Shown here in pieces: positions 41,676 through 54,574 of a stretch of DNA of 64,000 nucleotides. A program made the position numbers and the translations under genes. The notes beneath the pieces are model-generated. The model worked only from the letters and a program-made list of their open reading frames with translations, was not told the DNA's origin and did no database searches. Position 1 is the stretch's first letter. Every line of letters starts with the position of its first letter. The stretch comes from Dolomedes plantarius (Eukaryota > Arthropoda > Arachnida > Araneae > Dolomedidae): NCBI GenBank assembly GCA_907164885.2, contig OU015498.1, positions 131,375,651-131,439,650 on the forward strand, given 5' to 3'.

Positions 41676-41807
41676 GGGCCTGTTCACATAGAATCCGTCA
41701 GCGTTAAAGATTCCGCTGGTGCTGATTGGTTAAATCGGCCAATGAGTGGTGTATGATTAGTTAAAATTTTTGACGCTAACGCTGGCGCATTCTATGTGAA
41801 CAAGTTC
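41676..41807. mobile_element. 132-bp MITE, Harbinger-like
   Basis: The left end GGGCCTGTTCACATAGAATC and the right end, which reads GAACTTGTTCACATAGAATG on the other strand, form terminal inverted repeats of about 31 bp with matching CAGCGTTA at their inner edge. The trinucleotide TAA flanks both sides (41673-41675 and 41808-41810), consistent with the TWA target duplication of PIF/Harbinger elements. No coding content. Confidence 0.75.
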
Positions 41808-42837
<1,030 letters not shown>

Positions 42838-45800
42838 GACGAGCAGTTACGCAATGAGATGGAATCAATTATTTCATACACCCTTGTGTTTTCATCAGTA
42901 GGCACTATAGAAATGATGCCTTGTTTATACAATCATTGCCTACTGATAAACACACGTTCGTAAATGAAGTAATTTTGTTACCATCTTTCATGGCTTTTTA
43001 AGGTGAATGTTCAAGTCTAACGGCCTGTAATTCGTTTCTCGTGCCACCCTTAGACTAACGGTTCAGTCGGTCACACCGTCAGTCAGCACTAAATTTGTTT
43101 AGTTTAACATATTAAAATAAATGCTTTCGTTACAAAACGCTTACATTTTTGTTGGTTTTTCTTTGATTTGTTCGTAAAATAAACCGAATGTTAAGGATTT
43201 ACGCCATCACATTTGTGACTAAAGGAAAATGTTACAATTAAATATATTCTTATTTTGTTTATTGAAATCGATTGAAGTTCATCCACTCTGAATACGAGGA
43301 GTCGGCCAATGCCCAAACGACTCGGTCAAGCGAGTGGTCGCTAACACTCACGCGTGTGTTTATTTTTTCCGCACCGATTCGGGAAAGGAGGCTTGCCCCG
43401 CATCGCTGAGTACAATAGTAGCCACGTGCCGGCCAGCGGACCTTGACCAAAGACTATCACAACCCCCCCCCCCCCCCTAAGGAAATGGTCAATCAACACT
43501 GCATGCACCACTTGTACCGTTATGTATCTTTATATCTGGTGCGGTTCATCATCAGATGCTTAATTTAATCAGTTAACTCTACCTCACCGTTATTAAAAAG
43601 CATTATCATCTCACAATTTCAATCTACTCAAACTTTAAAGCTTTTATTCTGAAAATGCACTTTATTAGTCATTAAAAGCGATTACTCTATTCAGTTTTCA
43701 GTTTATATTTGTTGAGTATAAAAATTATTAACAATTCTCATAACTATTCAGGTTACAGCATGCACTAACGGAAAATCATGATCTTGTTATGATTCCGCTA
43801 TGAACTGGATGTTCAAAAGTTTTGGGACAAAGCATGGAGAACATTTTTCATTAAACGCTTATGCAGTACCTTTAAAAGTTTTATTATTTAATAAACTGGT
43901 TACTTGATTAAAATAATTCTTTGCAGGGGGAAAAGTTCTGACAAATGTTCAGACAGAAACAATTTTCAAAGTTTGAACTAAATACAAAGAAGAAATGCGA
44001 TACCAAATTTCAAAAGTTAAGAGCACTGAAGGATTTACTTTCCTAAGGATATTCTACATTGACAATATTTGTTACCCCAAACAATGCCGTCAAGAGGCTA
44101 ACTTGATTGACTCAACGGGGAACCACTTGAAACAACTGACCAGTTGTATCGATCTTGATTGAATGCTGCCTTGCCCAAATGATTTTTACGATGTCGCGCA
44201 TTTCCGACACTTATTGTAAAATTTCTGTCCCAACTGTACTGTATAAGAGCGCACAAACAGTTAACTTATAGTTTTCTCTAGAAGTTACTGATAGTTGTAC
44301 TGGATGAAATCCTCCTTCTGTAAAAGATCACATTTTTAAAGAAAAAGATTTTGGTCATGAACCTATGCTTGCTGTGATGCTTCACTATGTAGTGAAATTT
44401 TGAAGCTTGTTAAATTACAACACGGAGAATCAGTTTAGATTTAATTTTATAATAAAATAACTTTGCGCCGTGAAATTTCCAAAGACGAATGAGCAATCGA
44501 TAGGGGGAGTGCTTCAGAAACATGCCACGAAAGTGAGTAAATGAGAGAGATCGTGCTTGAGAAAAATCTTTAATGAAAAATTTCTCCAAACTGAATTTAA
44601 AATATAATAATACGACATATTTTGTATCAAGATTTCATTTTCACTCTTAAAAAAACTGTCTAATCCTCTTGAATACCCTTTCTCCCAAAATTTCGACTGG
44701 CGTTTATATACATCTAAATTATTTCGAGGGTCATTCTTTCAAAATTTAACTTAGGTGTTGACATGAGAAGCTTCTATTCGTTTAAAATGATTATAATGAT
44801 TGAATCTTTGAAGTTGCTGCTTTAAAATTTAATTCCGATAAAGAGATCTTCCAAGTTTTTGGACTTTTCCACGTGTTTAAATTAATTTATTGCCCCGTGA
44901 TGTATAAAATTTATCTTAAATTAATTTTATACCTTCCCAATATTTAATGAAATGAATGCCTTTTTCAAAAAATAAAATCTATTTTAAGTTTTATAATACT
45001 TGAAATATTTAAAATTGTTTGGTTATATGAAAATAACCGCGTAACACGGGAATTGGTTAATTTTTTATTGACTGATTTATGCGCCCGTCTCTGCATGATT
45101 CTAAAGTACGCGTGTGCATTACCATACAATGGATTGAGTTCAAAGTCATGTTTATGTGAATTCTTCATGACTCCAAGGTTTTAAAATTCAACGTGCGCTA
45201 TGTAAATTTAAAAAAAATTTTTGAAAAAAAAAAAACTAAAATAAAATTATAAAATTTAAATATCTTAGTGAAATTACATTGAGATAAGTATTAATTTGAC
45301 TTCTTAATGCGTATAAAAAAAGTGAAAATGCAACAAAGTATTGACTACAAGAATTTCTAAATTGAGAGTAAATATTTTTATATTTTTCATTTTGAAAATT
45401 TTTAAGTTTTAACTATCCTTCAAATACAAATTTGAATTTTCACCAGGAATTTAAAGAAGTTTTAAAATTTTAAGACTCAGTTTGCCTAGCTTAACATCAT
45501 TTCATCAACTTATAAAGAATTTAAATTTGTCTCCATATTAAAAATTTTCTGTTAACTATTAAAAATTTATTTACATATACCATTGTTTAATTATTATTAC
45601 ATTGACTTAAATTTTTATCACTGCCTTTAAAACATGTACCTAAACTGCTTGTTACATAACTGGTCATTTAGACTTTTAGAAAGTCATCATATTTCTTTCT
45701 GTAATGATATTACAGATAATTTGTTTACTTAAAATATATATATATGTAGGTGCCGCTCAACTGATTTATCGTGTTCATTGATACTATCGGAAATGACAAA

Positions 45801-46299
45801 GAATAACTTGAAAAAGTGTTGGTGACATTGTTTTGACACATATGATATCTTAATTGAATGGGTATAATTAAGAGCGTATTTCTTACCTGTTTGATAGAAG
45901 AAAAAAAAATTAAGGAAATAAAACTCAGTTTTCGAAAGGGAGGTAATGCAATTTAAAAAAATGTATTATTATTTTTTTTATTTGTTCTTTATTATAAATG
46001 TAGTCTGTAAAGGTAAGAAAAAATTTTCTTAGCTCGTTTTCAATTTGGTTTTTGTTTTGATTTCAAATTAAACTTATATGGTTTTTATTCCTTTACAAAT
46101 TATAATACCATTCTAAATACTTTTCTTTATTTATTTCACTAAAGTGCTTGAAACAAAGGATATAAGAAATATTTAAAAATATTAACAATCAGCGATCCAG
46201 GATTAATTGAGTGTCCTTTGCATTCTTTGTTTATACAACAAGAGTTTCAAACAATAAGGCATTTACCTGTCTGTTTACAAATAAACCAATATTTGTGCC
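42838..46299. other. AT-rich non-coding DNA with a C15 tract
   Basis: A 15-C run lies at 43463-43477, next to a slightly GC-richer patch (43290-43450). A short imperfect hairpin lies at about 42890-42955. Nothing else is recognised. Confidence 0.55.
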
Positions 46300-46347
46300 C
46301 GAACAATGTCACCTGCACCCAACGGAGAGAATAAACTCATGACTCAC

Positions 46348-46680
46348 CTCCACACCAATGAAATCCTTGACCCCCGTAATCCTGATGGTAAGACTCAGCA
46401 ACACAGTAGAAAACTATCGCTTCGTAATCCAACAGATCGCAGACACCCGAACCCTTCGAAACCGGGACTTCTACTACGGACCACTGGCTGCAGGACCCAA
46501 ACTCCGACGCGGGCTGAGTTCCCCATTGGCCGTGACGTCGACGTGACGCGCCGCCCAATAAAAGGTCCTCCCCCGCTGTCCCGATCGCGGATTGGGCCGC
46601 GGGCGAACGCACTGCCTGCCTCTTAATCACCTTAATCGAAATGTCGGCATTCTGAACGGCCCGCATTATCCACTAAGGTA
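46348..46680 (-). promoter_or_regulatory. CpG-rich promoter-like region with a minus-strand splice donor
   Basis: This GC- and CpG-rich patch contains three CCAAT/ATTGG boxes (near 46525, 46553 and 46593) and clustered TGACGTCG and CGTGACGCG CRE-like half sites around 46533-46550, an arrangement typical of a TATA-poor promoter. About 180 bp further along the minus strand is a strong donor, GAG followed by GTGAGT, so that a candidate first exon would end at 46348. A minus-strand frame is open through the patch, but no start codon or family supports translation; it may be mostly 5' untranslated. It is on the same strand as, and 27 kb upstream of, the exon at 18706-18856, so the two could belong to one gene. 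Confidence 0.4.
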
Positions 46681-48999
46681 AAAGCCTGGGACGATAAAAA
46701 TAGCAGATTTATAAGGCAGGTACATTCCACCACACGTTCGTTCTATTTATAAAAATGTTATGAATTAAATCCAAAATCTGCCATTCAAGGTGAGGTGACA
46801 GTTGTGTCCGACGCGCAATAATTGTCTGCCATGAAAAAACAGAAGGAAAAAGAAAAACGAAACTGAACTTGCGAAAGGGTCAAAGTGTCAAAAATTGTGA
46901 ATCGAATTGGACTTAGAATGGGAGGAAGTGATTTTCAATACATTAAGAATATTTCAGTATTTAGTAATGTTCAAGAATTTCAATTTGATTTATATTACCA
47001 GTGAAATGGACTTTTATTAACGTTCCTATTTTTCTCGGCATATCAGAAAATTTCAGGGCTTCATGGAGAATACTGAGGAATCTTTTGTTATGATTTACAG
47101 TCCTCTTATGGTGGGATCTTAGATTGTAGAAGCTTGAGATATAATGAGAAAAGTCTCTCTTTAATTCTAACGATCACACGTCATTCATCAGTTTATAGTT
47201 CCCAGAAGTATTAGATCTAGAATGTCCTTTAATAAACTACTGCTTACATTCTTCTAATTTTTGCTTTTATTATCAGTTACGTTGTTTGTTTTATACTTTA
47301 TTTCTCCTAAATAAAGTACAGAACAAACAGCTAAGGTTAATTTCTGGCGATGTCTCTGCAAACACATTCACTATTTATGAAGGGAAACGCTTTGAAATAA
47401 CATCGAATATGATAACATTTTGAAATAAAAAGACACTGTAGTTCCTACTATAATACTTGGTTCCACAGAAATGTTCTTAATAGGAGAGTCAAATTTAGTA
47501 AAATAGTCATTTCATTTATCAGGTTTTGACTCCATCGGATTGCTCCTCCAATTCGGGGCTTCTAAAATAGCGAGAGAGAGTCTTTCTCTGTTAATAAATT
47601 TCTAAGAGCTACACTTAATTTTTTTTCTGCGAAGGAACGCCTTTAATACCCCTCGCACTCTGAAATAAAATCTAATATGGCAACATTTTTGAGTAAAATT
47701 TTTAATGGTTTCCTTCAGCTCGACTTTTTGATTGAGGTAACTCAAATTTTATATATGTATATCATCATGCATTCTAGACGCTTATCACGTAAGAGCCTTT
47801 GAATAAGTCAGGAAAATAAGCATGGAGATAAAATTTATTTTTGTACAGTAGCTCTAGAGTGACCTTTTACGAAATATATCGGTTGATATCAAACAAATGA
47901 GCGTTTTTTGAAAATTCAAACTCTGCTAATTCTTAGAGCGTCTTAACTGCAACTCAAATATAGCGTTGTTACGGTGTTGGCGTGTGACACTGAGGGACAC
48001 GAAGCAAACCATTAGAACTTACTAATGACTTTTGGTGTTTGCCTTCACGATATCACATAATTTGCTACTGTTGAAAATGGTATGTTATGTCTTTGAACTC
48101 CCTATGCCAATTACATGTTGCTGCATCTCACTGCCAACTTTTATACTATATTGATCTTCTCTCAAAGCTACGCTTGTACCTTAATATGAACGTATTTGAA
48201 TAACTATTTGTTTCTAGCAGCTTTTTGTCTAGAAATTTGGTTATTAACTTGAAAAAGAATCTTAGACAATTTCATTTTGTTGGAAAGTAATGCTTAATTT
48301 GTGTAAAAAAAATATTGTTATACTGCAAAAGCTTTACATAGCTTTAGCAAAAGCTTTAGCCTTGTGTATAATTAATTAAACTGATGTTTAAGCGCGCTAT
48401 TAAAAAACAACTAAAATTATCTGTTCTTTTCCCATCATGTTTTTTATAAATTTTACGAAAATGCCTTCATAAATTGAATATTATTTGTGAATATTTAATT
48501 TTGCTCGCCCCTTCAGTATTTCATGTTGATTAATTTTTGATAATCCTGATAACACTGTTTGTACCCCGCGTGTTTTTCCCCCGCGTTTACTCCCCCCCCC
48601 CATTTTGATCTAAAGTACTAAAAACGAAAACTAATTTTCTAACCTCTTAAAATAACTTATTTATGGTACTTGCTCATATACAAAAATAATTTCTTCTTCT
48701 TTAAAGGTGTATTATTACCTTTTGTTATTACAACATCAGTTTCTGAGCTGAAGAAACTCTGTGATCATTTAGTTTTCGGCAGTCAGTAAATATCCTGTTA
48801 AATTAGTGATCTTAAAGTCATTTTGCAGGCTTAGTATAGTTTAGACTCTGGGAGAAGTTAAGACTAATTTGTGAGGACTAAGTTTTTAAGATTCTGGGAG
48901 AGGTACTGTAAGATCCGGGGAAAAGTCAGAATTGTGAGGGTCTCTATAGGTCTGTCTTGTCCGGGGAAATAGAAAGGCCAGGGGTTGTTAGGGTACAAT
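46681..48999. other. AT-rich non-coding DNA
   Basis: No gene or element recognised. A short poly-C tract lies near 48590-48601. Confidence 0.6.
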
Positions 49000-49178
49000 C
49001 AGGGATACGTAAATTTCGCATAAAAAATATCGAAATTTCGCAACAAAAACTATACAATGTATAAAATTTCGTATTTTTATTCTCAAAAAGATTATAAATT
49101 CAAAAATTTCGCAGTTATTAAAAAAAATTACAATTTTACTTATTTGGATGGGTAAGTATCAAAATTCTTAGTTAAAAG

Positions 49179-49382
49179 CTAACATTGTGGTCGTCTCCAC
49201 ATTATGCTCCTAAGTCTTTTCATTTTGTCATTAATTTTCTCAACATCTACTCTGTGAACGGGACTATAGAGGCGTTGTATAGCTGCCTTTGCAAAGTTAA
49301 GGTTGCAGCATTTCGTTGCAGTTAAAATTTGTATAACATCAGCAGGAGTCTCTTGGTTGAATACTGTAAGTAGATGAAACAC
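49179..49382 (-). pseudogene. Possible hAT transposase C-terminal remnant
   Basis: A 67-codon open frame inside the hAT-type element. It contains RLYSPVHRVDVEKINDKMKR, which loosely resembles the conserved C-terminal dimerisation segment of hAT transposases, where a short hydrophobic-Ser stretch is followed by a V-x-VE motif and a basic segment. The match is by eye and weak, and the rest of the enzyme is missing. If this is right, the element is an internally deleted hAT rather than a pure MITE. It could equally be a chance frame. Confidence 0.3.
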
Positions 49383-49480
49383 CCTTGACTTTGGCGCTCT
49401 AATAGAGACGTTCTAAAATCTCCTAAATTGTTCCACAAAACTTGATGGTTGATTTTTACAGTTATTTTTTTATGGACTAA

Positions 49481-49821
49481 TTTTCAGCGGAAACTCGGTG
49501 ATAAATGGCTTTTTAAGCGAAATTAGGTGGTAATAATAGTAATAATTTATTAACATAACTGCTTAACTAAGACCACCCGCAGTCTTCTAACTGAGAAATC
49601 TCACTCTCTTTCGGATTTGCTCCGAATTTCAGTTTGACTCCGGTACGGACAATATTGTCCGTACCAGACAAATCCGAAGGAGAGTGAGATTTCTCAGTTA
49701 ACTAAGACTGCGGTAACTAAGACTGCGGATGGTCTTAGTTAAGCAATTATGTTAATAAATTATTACTATTATTACCTAATTTCGCTTAAAAAGCCATTTA
49801 TCACCGAGTTTCCGTTGAAAA
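49481..49821. repeat. Foldback with perfect 24-bp central palindrome
   Basis: The left arm (49481 to about 49616) and right arm (about 49670 to 49821) are inverted repeats containing GAAACTCGGTGATAAATGGC, AATAATTTATTAACATAA and AGTGAGATTTCTCAGTTA (with small changes). At the centre GGTACGGACAAT and its complement abut exactly at 49642-49665. The right arm carries an internal duplication of AACTAAGACTGCGG. The left arm has about 19 extra bp near the centre. Confidence 0.85.
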
Positions 49822-49998
49822 GTAGTAAGAAAATAATTTTCGCATTTAATCGCATCTATTTCATAAATACGAAAATTACGTATCTCTAGGTATAATGTCG
49901 GCAGAAGTGTAGCAAAGATAACGGACATCCAAGTACAACTTGTCAATTCTCATTCTCTCATATGGGTACACGCGAAGAATTTTTGTCAGTGTTTTGAA

Positions 49999-50477
49999 GC
50001 ACTACACATGTGTCTAGCATCTTTCTCGAATTGCTTCCCTCTTCTTTACATTCCCTCTGTTTCTTTAAACGAAGGTTTTGTTTTTCAATAGAGTTATGCG
50101 CACACTAGATTTAATCAGTTACAATTATTTTAATGGTAGCACTGCACATGTGTCTAGCGTCTTTCTCGAATTGCTTCCCTCTTCCTTACATCACATCTGC
50201 CTAGAGAAGTTAGAGGTCTACAGCTGACGCAGTTATGTTTGAAATGGGGAATGATACATTGTGAGAAACGGCGACACAGAGAACAAAATTTCATAATGAT
50301 ACCATTCGATTTAACCCATAAAAATGCATATAAAATAAATATGAAAATCTGAGAGTTTTTTTAACTTGTTTGCGCTTTCCTCTTTGCTCCCCCCTCTGTT
50401 TCTTTAAACGGAGGTTTTGTTTTTCAACAGAGTTATGCGCACACTAGATTAAATCAGTTACAATTATTTTAATTTTT
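49999..50477. repeat. Direct duplication with second copy split by about 187 bp
   Basis: Copy A spans 49999-50138. Copy B matches its first part at 50139-50198 (CACATGTGTCTAGCRTCTTT, then CTCGAATTGCTTCCCTCTTC) and its second part at about 50388-50475 (CCCTCTGTTTCTTTAAACG, then GAGTTATGCGCACACTAGAT). About 187 bp of unrelated sequence separates the two halves of copy B and has no obvious terminal repeats. Confidence 0.8.
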
Positions 50478-51361
50478 GTAAAGTATTTGTTTCATTAGTA
50501 AAAACATGTTCCGAATCAACTAGCGTCACAACGACAGAAATTTATTACTTGATTAGCTCTTAATAACTCCGTAGGTCTCAAGTTCGTGAGACATTTTCCC
50601 TATTAATTTCCTCTCTCCACGCTCCGTAATTTTTTTTCTCTTTTTGAACATTAATCACAACCATCCGCTTTCTATGCAACAGTTATGGTGGTATCAAGAT
50701 TTTTGCTTTTCTCGTTTTAGCACCCCTGAAAGGAGAGTCGAGCAGAAACTTTGCATGAGAAGTGAAGTTTTATACAAACATGAGGAACATTTCTATCAAG
50801 AGAGAAAGAGTTGCACAACGTGCTCCCAAACTTGGATGCATATACATTACTCCATCTAACAAATATCAAAGTTCTTTCCGGATATTTTTTCCTTTAAAAA
50901 AAAAAAAAATCAGGGAAGTATGAGAATACTCAGTCTCCAAATCATACGATGCTCGAAATCCATTGATGATGTATGACACACTTTATGAACTCAAGCTTTT
51001 AAAAACCAATTTACTTGTGATGTTTGATAGGCAGCGATGATTCAGCAGTAAATCTCGAAAGAAAAAAAAATGTAATAAGGTTACGTATCACTGAGACGGT
51101 AAACGATAGCAGAAAGTAGGCAAGTACGAAGTCATGTGTACTTAAACGATTTTCATCAACGTAAAGAATTACTACAGGAATTCCAGAAGAGATTAATTTT
51201 TCATAAAGATATATAAAACATTTAAAGCAAATTTTTTTAATCAGAATTAATAAGTTATAATGTGTAAGGCATGCGGTTAAATATTTCGTAGTATTTTGGT
51301 ATTACTCCAAGATGGACAAGATGTCCATTGCGAAGGCTTTATCGGTCGATCACACCCATGC
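50478..51361. other. AT-rich non-coding DNA
   Basis: Nothing recognisable. The ORF 50644-50859 is unsupported. Confidence 0.55.
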
Positions 51362-51533
51362 CAGTGGCGTAGCGAAGGGGGGGGGGTCTATCATGCTCCG
51401 GGTGCCACTCGCAGAGGGGCGCCAAATGGTCCTTTTCACTAATTCTATAGATAAAATTACTATATGTTTTTCGAAGTGGGGGGGGCGAAAAAGGTATCGT
51501 GCCCTGTCGCCAGTTATGCTCCCTACGTCACTG
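51362..51533. mobile_element. 172-bp hAT-type MITE
   Basis: The left end CAGTGGCGTAGCGAAGG and the right end, which reads CAGTGACGTAGGGAGC on the other strand, are imperfect inverted repeats of the hAT CAGTG type. The flanking 8-bp duplication ACCCATGC is perfect (51354-51361 and 51534-51541). The element is GC-rich and contains two long G runs. It has no transposase. Its ends resemble those of the 22824-23290 element. Confidence 0.9.
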
Positions 51534-51541
51534 ACCCATGC

Positions 51542-53560
51542 CTAAATTTTATCTTTTTAAGTTCTACTCTCTATTTATGAGTAGATTCTTCCTAAACTTT
51601 TGTTTAGGCTAAACTTTTTTTATACGTGACATATTTTGAACTTATTTTGAACAATTTTAAGCAACTGAATAAGAGTCTGAAAGTTTGTTAGATTTAGGGA
51701 AGAAACATATAACTTATTGAATGTTTTCAAAATTCTTTCACAACAAATTTCGGTCCAAAATAACAAGAATTATAGAAACCTTTTTCTTTTTTGGAAATTA
51801 TACCATCAAAATCCCATAGTTCTCAACTCAAATATTCAAAATAAAATTAGTTTGCCATGAAATGGTTAATAATTATCAGTGACAAATTTTTAAGTAAATT
51901 TATATTTTAAGCTTTAACTTTACATTTAGTTTTGTATATGACGTAATTATAAACCTATGTAGTTTTCATGTGTCAGAAAAACGATGTACATCATAAAAGT
52001 CAATCAGAACAATACATCAGTTGGTACACCTTGATTTAATTTTTTTCCTTTAATTAATCGCTCTATATGTTATTTAATTTAGTTTATTTTTGAGTACGGA
52101 ACCTATTTTCTCAAGAACTTTTGATTAACATGCTAACTACATGATATTAATTCTTAAATAAATATAGTTCTTAGAGTTAAAATTTACTTAAACAGTTTAA
52201 AGTTTTTGCGTATCATTAGCAATTATTTAATTTCACGTGTTCTAAAAAGTATCTAGTTAAAGTAACGTAAATGACTTAGTTTTATACATGATTTTGACTA
52301 GTTCTGTCATTTTTTTTTGAGGGGGGGGGCACAGTTTTGCAAATATAGATTTGTATATCTGTGCTTGCAGTGTAAAGAGTGTCAAATCCAAAATCGAAGT
52401 TTCGAGAAAAACAGGATTGAGAAAAAAAGGCTTTTGTAAAGTCAGTTTTTTTAAGTTTAATTTTTAAATTTTTAAAATAAATTTTTCCAATTTTATTTTT
52501 CTTGAGTCCTTGATTGGGACATAACCCCTTTAACACTAACATGTTTGTGTTTTGTTTCACATATCCCAAATTTTCCCTGATGAATAAAAATATTTAGGAG
52601 CGGAATTGCACTTAGCTTTCTGCACTAGCCCATGATTTTTCAAACATGCCTGGTTGGATAACTCATTTTAGCCCATTTTGGACCTAACACCCTCTGTCCC
52701 GCAAACACAGATATGTAAAGGCGCTTACAACTTTTATGGTTGACATATATGTATTTGTGTGTTATCAGAGAATGTTGGAGCGAAACAAAACTTTTGGGGG
52801 ATTTCGGATGTCATAAATCATTGTCCAGTCGTTAAAACTAAATGCTTAAAAAAATAACCGCCAGTGTTTAAATATGCCGACATTTTGTATGATATGCAGG
52901 CTCTGTTTTATCACATAATCATACAATTCATGTTAGAATAATGCCTATCAAAGCAATGGAGTATGTTGACAGATGACTTTGTTTAATAATCGACATGTAT
53001 GTCCCATTGATTTGTTGATTAAGACAAATTTCTGATCAAACAGAAATCTTAAACTAAAGCTATAGCCCAAGGATTTTTTTCCTTATACAGTTTTATGTTC
53101 GCTACATCATACGAGATTTATCTGCTATCTACCATTTAAAAAAAATCACAGTTAATATAATATATTAAATAACATAAAACTTTTTTTTCAAAAAATTACG
53201 GATTAACCATATTAATCTTCTTTTTTCAACAAAAATTCAGGAAGCAAACACTTTGCAACCGTGCATAATTACCTTCTTATACATTTAACGAAACTCCACC
53301 ACTGAGGGTCAAATCCCAGCCATTCAGGTCTGTGTACCGACATCATTGCATAACAAAAAGAAGTGACTCAAAAAATGGGTAAACTTCATAATTTTTCCTT
53401 ATCTGGCCGAATCTTTCGGCCTCATCCGGACTTATAGAGAGAACTCTATTCAACAGGTGCTGGTGTGTCGCACTCGACATGCCATACACCTGGGGCCCAT
53501 AGGTCGGTATATCTACCTGCTCAGCCTACCGTACATCCGCATCCCATAGCATTAGGATAG
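51542..53560. other. AT-rich non-coding DNA
   Basis: No gene seen. There is a nine-G run near 52322-52330. The segment 53290-53550 is more balanced in composition and includes GGGTCAAATCCC near 53305, which resembles a tRNA B box, but no A box precedes it. I do not call a SINE. Confidence 0.5.
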
Positions 53561-54103
53561 AAACGAAACGAACGCACTCAAATATTAATAAAAGACAATT
53601 CACGTGATGGCCAGTGCCGAAGCGAAGTTGGGTTTAAAAAAATTATAGGAAAGAATCGCAGGAAACAAACAAAAATAAATCACAAACTTTTCGTTCATAG
53701 GAATGGTAAAGGAATGTACATGGCCTTAAGAATTTCAAGCACTAAATATAAAAGTTTAGGGACTATGTAAAGTTTGCAGAAAATGTCATATTATAGAGGG
53801 ATATCTATACGGATTTCGATATCCCTCTATAATATGAATACGAACGAAACGAAACGAACGCACTCAAATATTAATAAAAGACAATTCACGTGATGGCCAG
53901 TGCCGAAGCGAAGTTGGGTTTAAAAAAATTATAGGAAAGAATCGCAGGAAACAAACAAAAATAAATCACAAACTTTTCGTTCATAGGAATGGTAAAGGAA
54001 TGTACATGGCCTTAAGAATTTCAAGCACTAAATATAAAAGTTTAGGGACTATGTAAAGTTTGCAGAAAATGTCATATTATAGAGGGATATCTGTACGGAT
54101 TTC
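53561..54103. repeat. Near-identical direct duplication (257 bp, offset 286 bp)
   Basis: Copies at 53561-53817 and 53847-54103 differ by a single base (CTATACGG against CTGTACGG). The 29-bp spacer contains the complement of the end of copy 1, so that CATATTATAGAGGGATAT (53787-53804) and its complement (53819-53836) form a perfect 18-bp hairpin with a 14-base loop exactly at the junction. This points to a recent duplication with template switching, or to an assembly artefact. Confidence 0.95.
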
Positions 54104-54574
54104 AGGGGATTCAGCAGAAAATTTGACGAGTAATTTTTTATTCCCCACCCACACACCCATCAAATTAGTTCTTGCAAATGAATTTGATGATGAATTTATA
54201 CAGCATATAAGAACGAATAAAAATAGATACTTTCGACGTTTTGGGTAGCATAAACGTTTATATAGTTTTAACCACCACTTGCAAGGTTCAGGGCTTGAAC
54301 CCAAGTTTTTTTAAACCTTGATTCCGACCGACAAATCATCTATGAGAAAAGTTTTATTTTCAATCTTTTCTCTCCCACATGTCCCTTTTCTCTATGGGAC
54401 AACGACTTAAGATATTTTCCTTACATATTTTTATTTATTTATTGGTTCAACTATGTTGTTTTCATTTTCCATTACAACTGCTTGTTGTATGCTTTTCAAG
54501 GATCCATTGTGGTTCTATCCAATTGTCGATACCTTCTAAAACGACTGCTGAACAGAACCTGGGCTAGAACCCGA
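54104..54574. other. Non-coding DNA with a short dispersed repeat
   Basis: The motif GGGCTTGAACCCAAGT...AAACCT near 54291-54317 recurs as GGGCTAGAACCCGAGTATCCAAACCT near 54561-54586, at the LINE insertion site. Nothing else is recognised. Overlapping ORFs at 54060-54304 are unsupported. Confidence 0.5.

Larger units (their letters stand above)
49000..49888. mobile_element. hAT-type element (889 bp) with a nested foldback
   Basis: The left end CAGGGATACGTAAATTTCGC and the right end, which reads TAGAGATACGTAATTTTCG on the other strand, fit hAT termini (YAGNG start). They are flanked by an 8-bp duplication with one mismatch: GGTACAAT at 48992-48999 and GGTATAAT at 49889-49896. A foldback lies inside. 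The minus-strand ORF at 49179-49382 may be a transposase remnant. Confidence 0.75.

Noticed and set aside
43806..44245. Possible Tc1-like element suggested by TTTTGGGACA on one side and a GTTGGGACAGAAATTTT-type motif on the other
   Set aside because: The two motifs are not inverted repeats of each other beyond a few bases, and no transposase remnant lies between them.
53287..53345. B-box-like GGGTCAAATCCC as a possible SINE
   Set aside because: There is no A box at the right distance upstream and no tail or target duplication.
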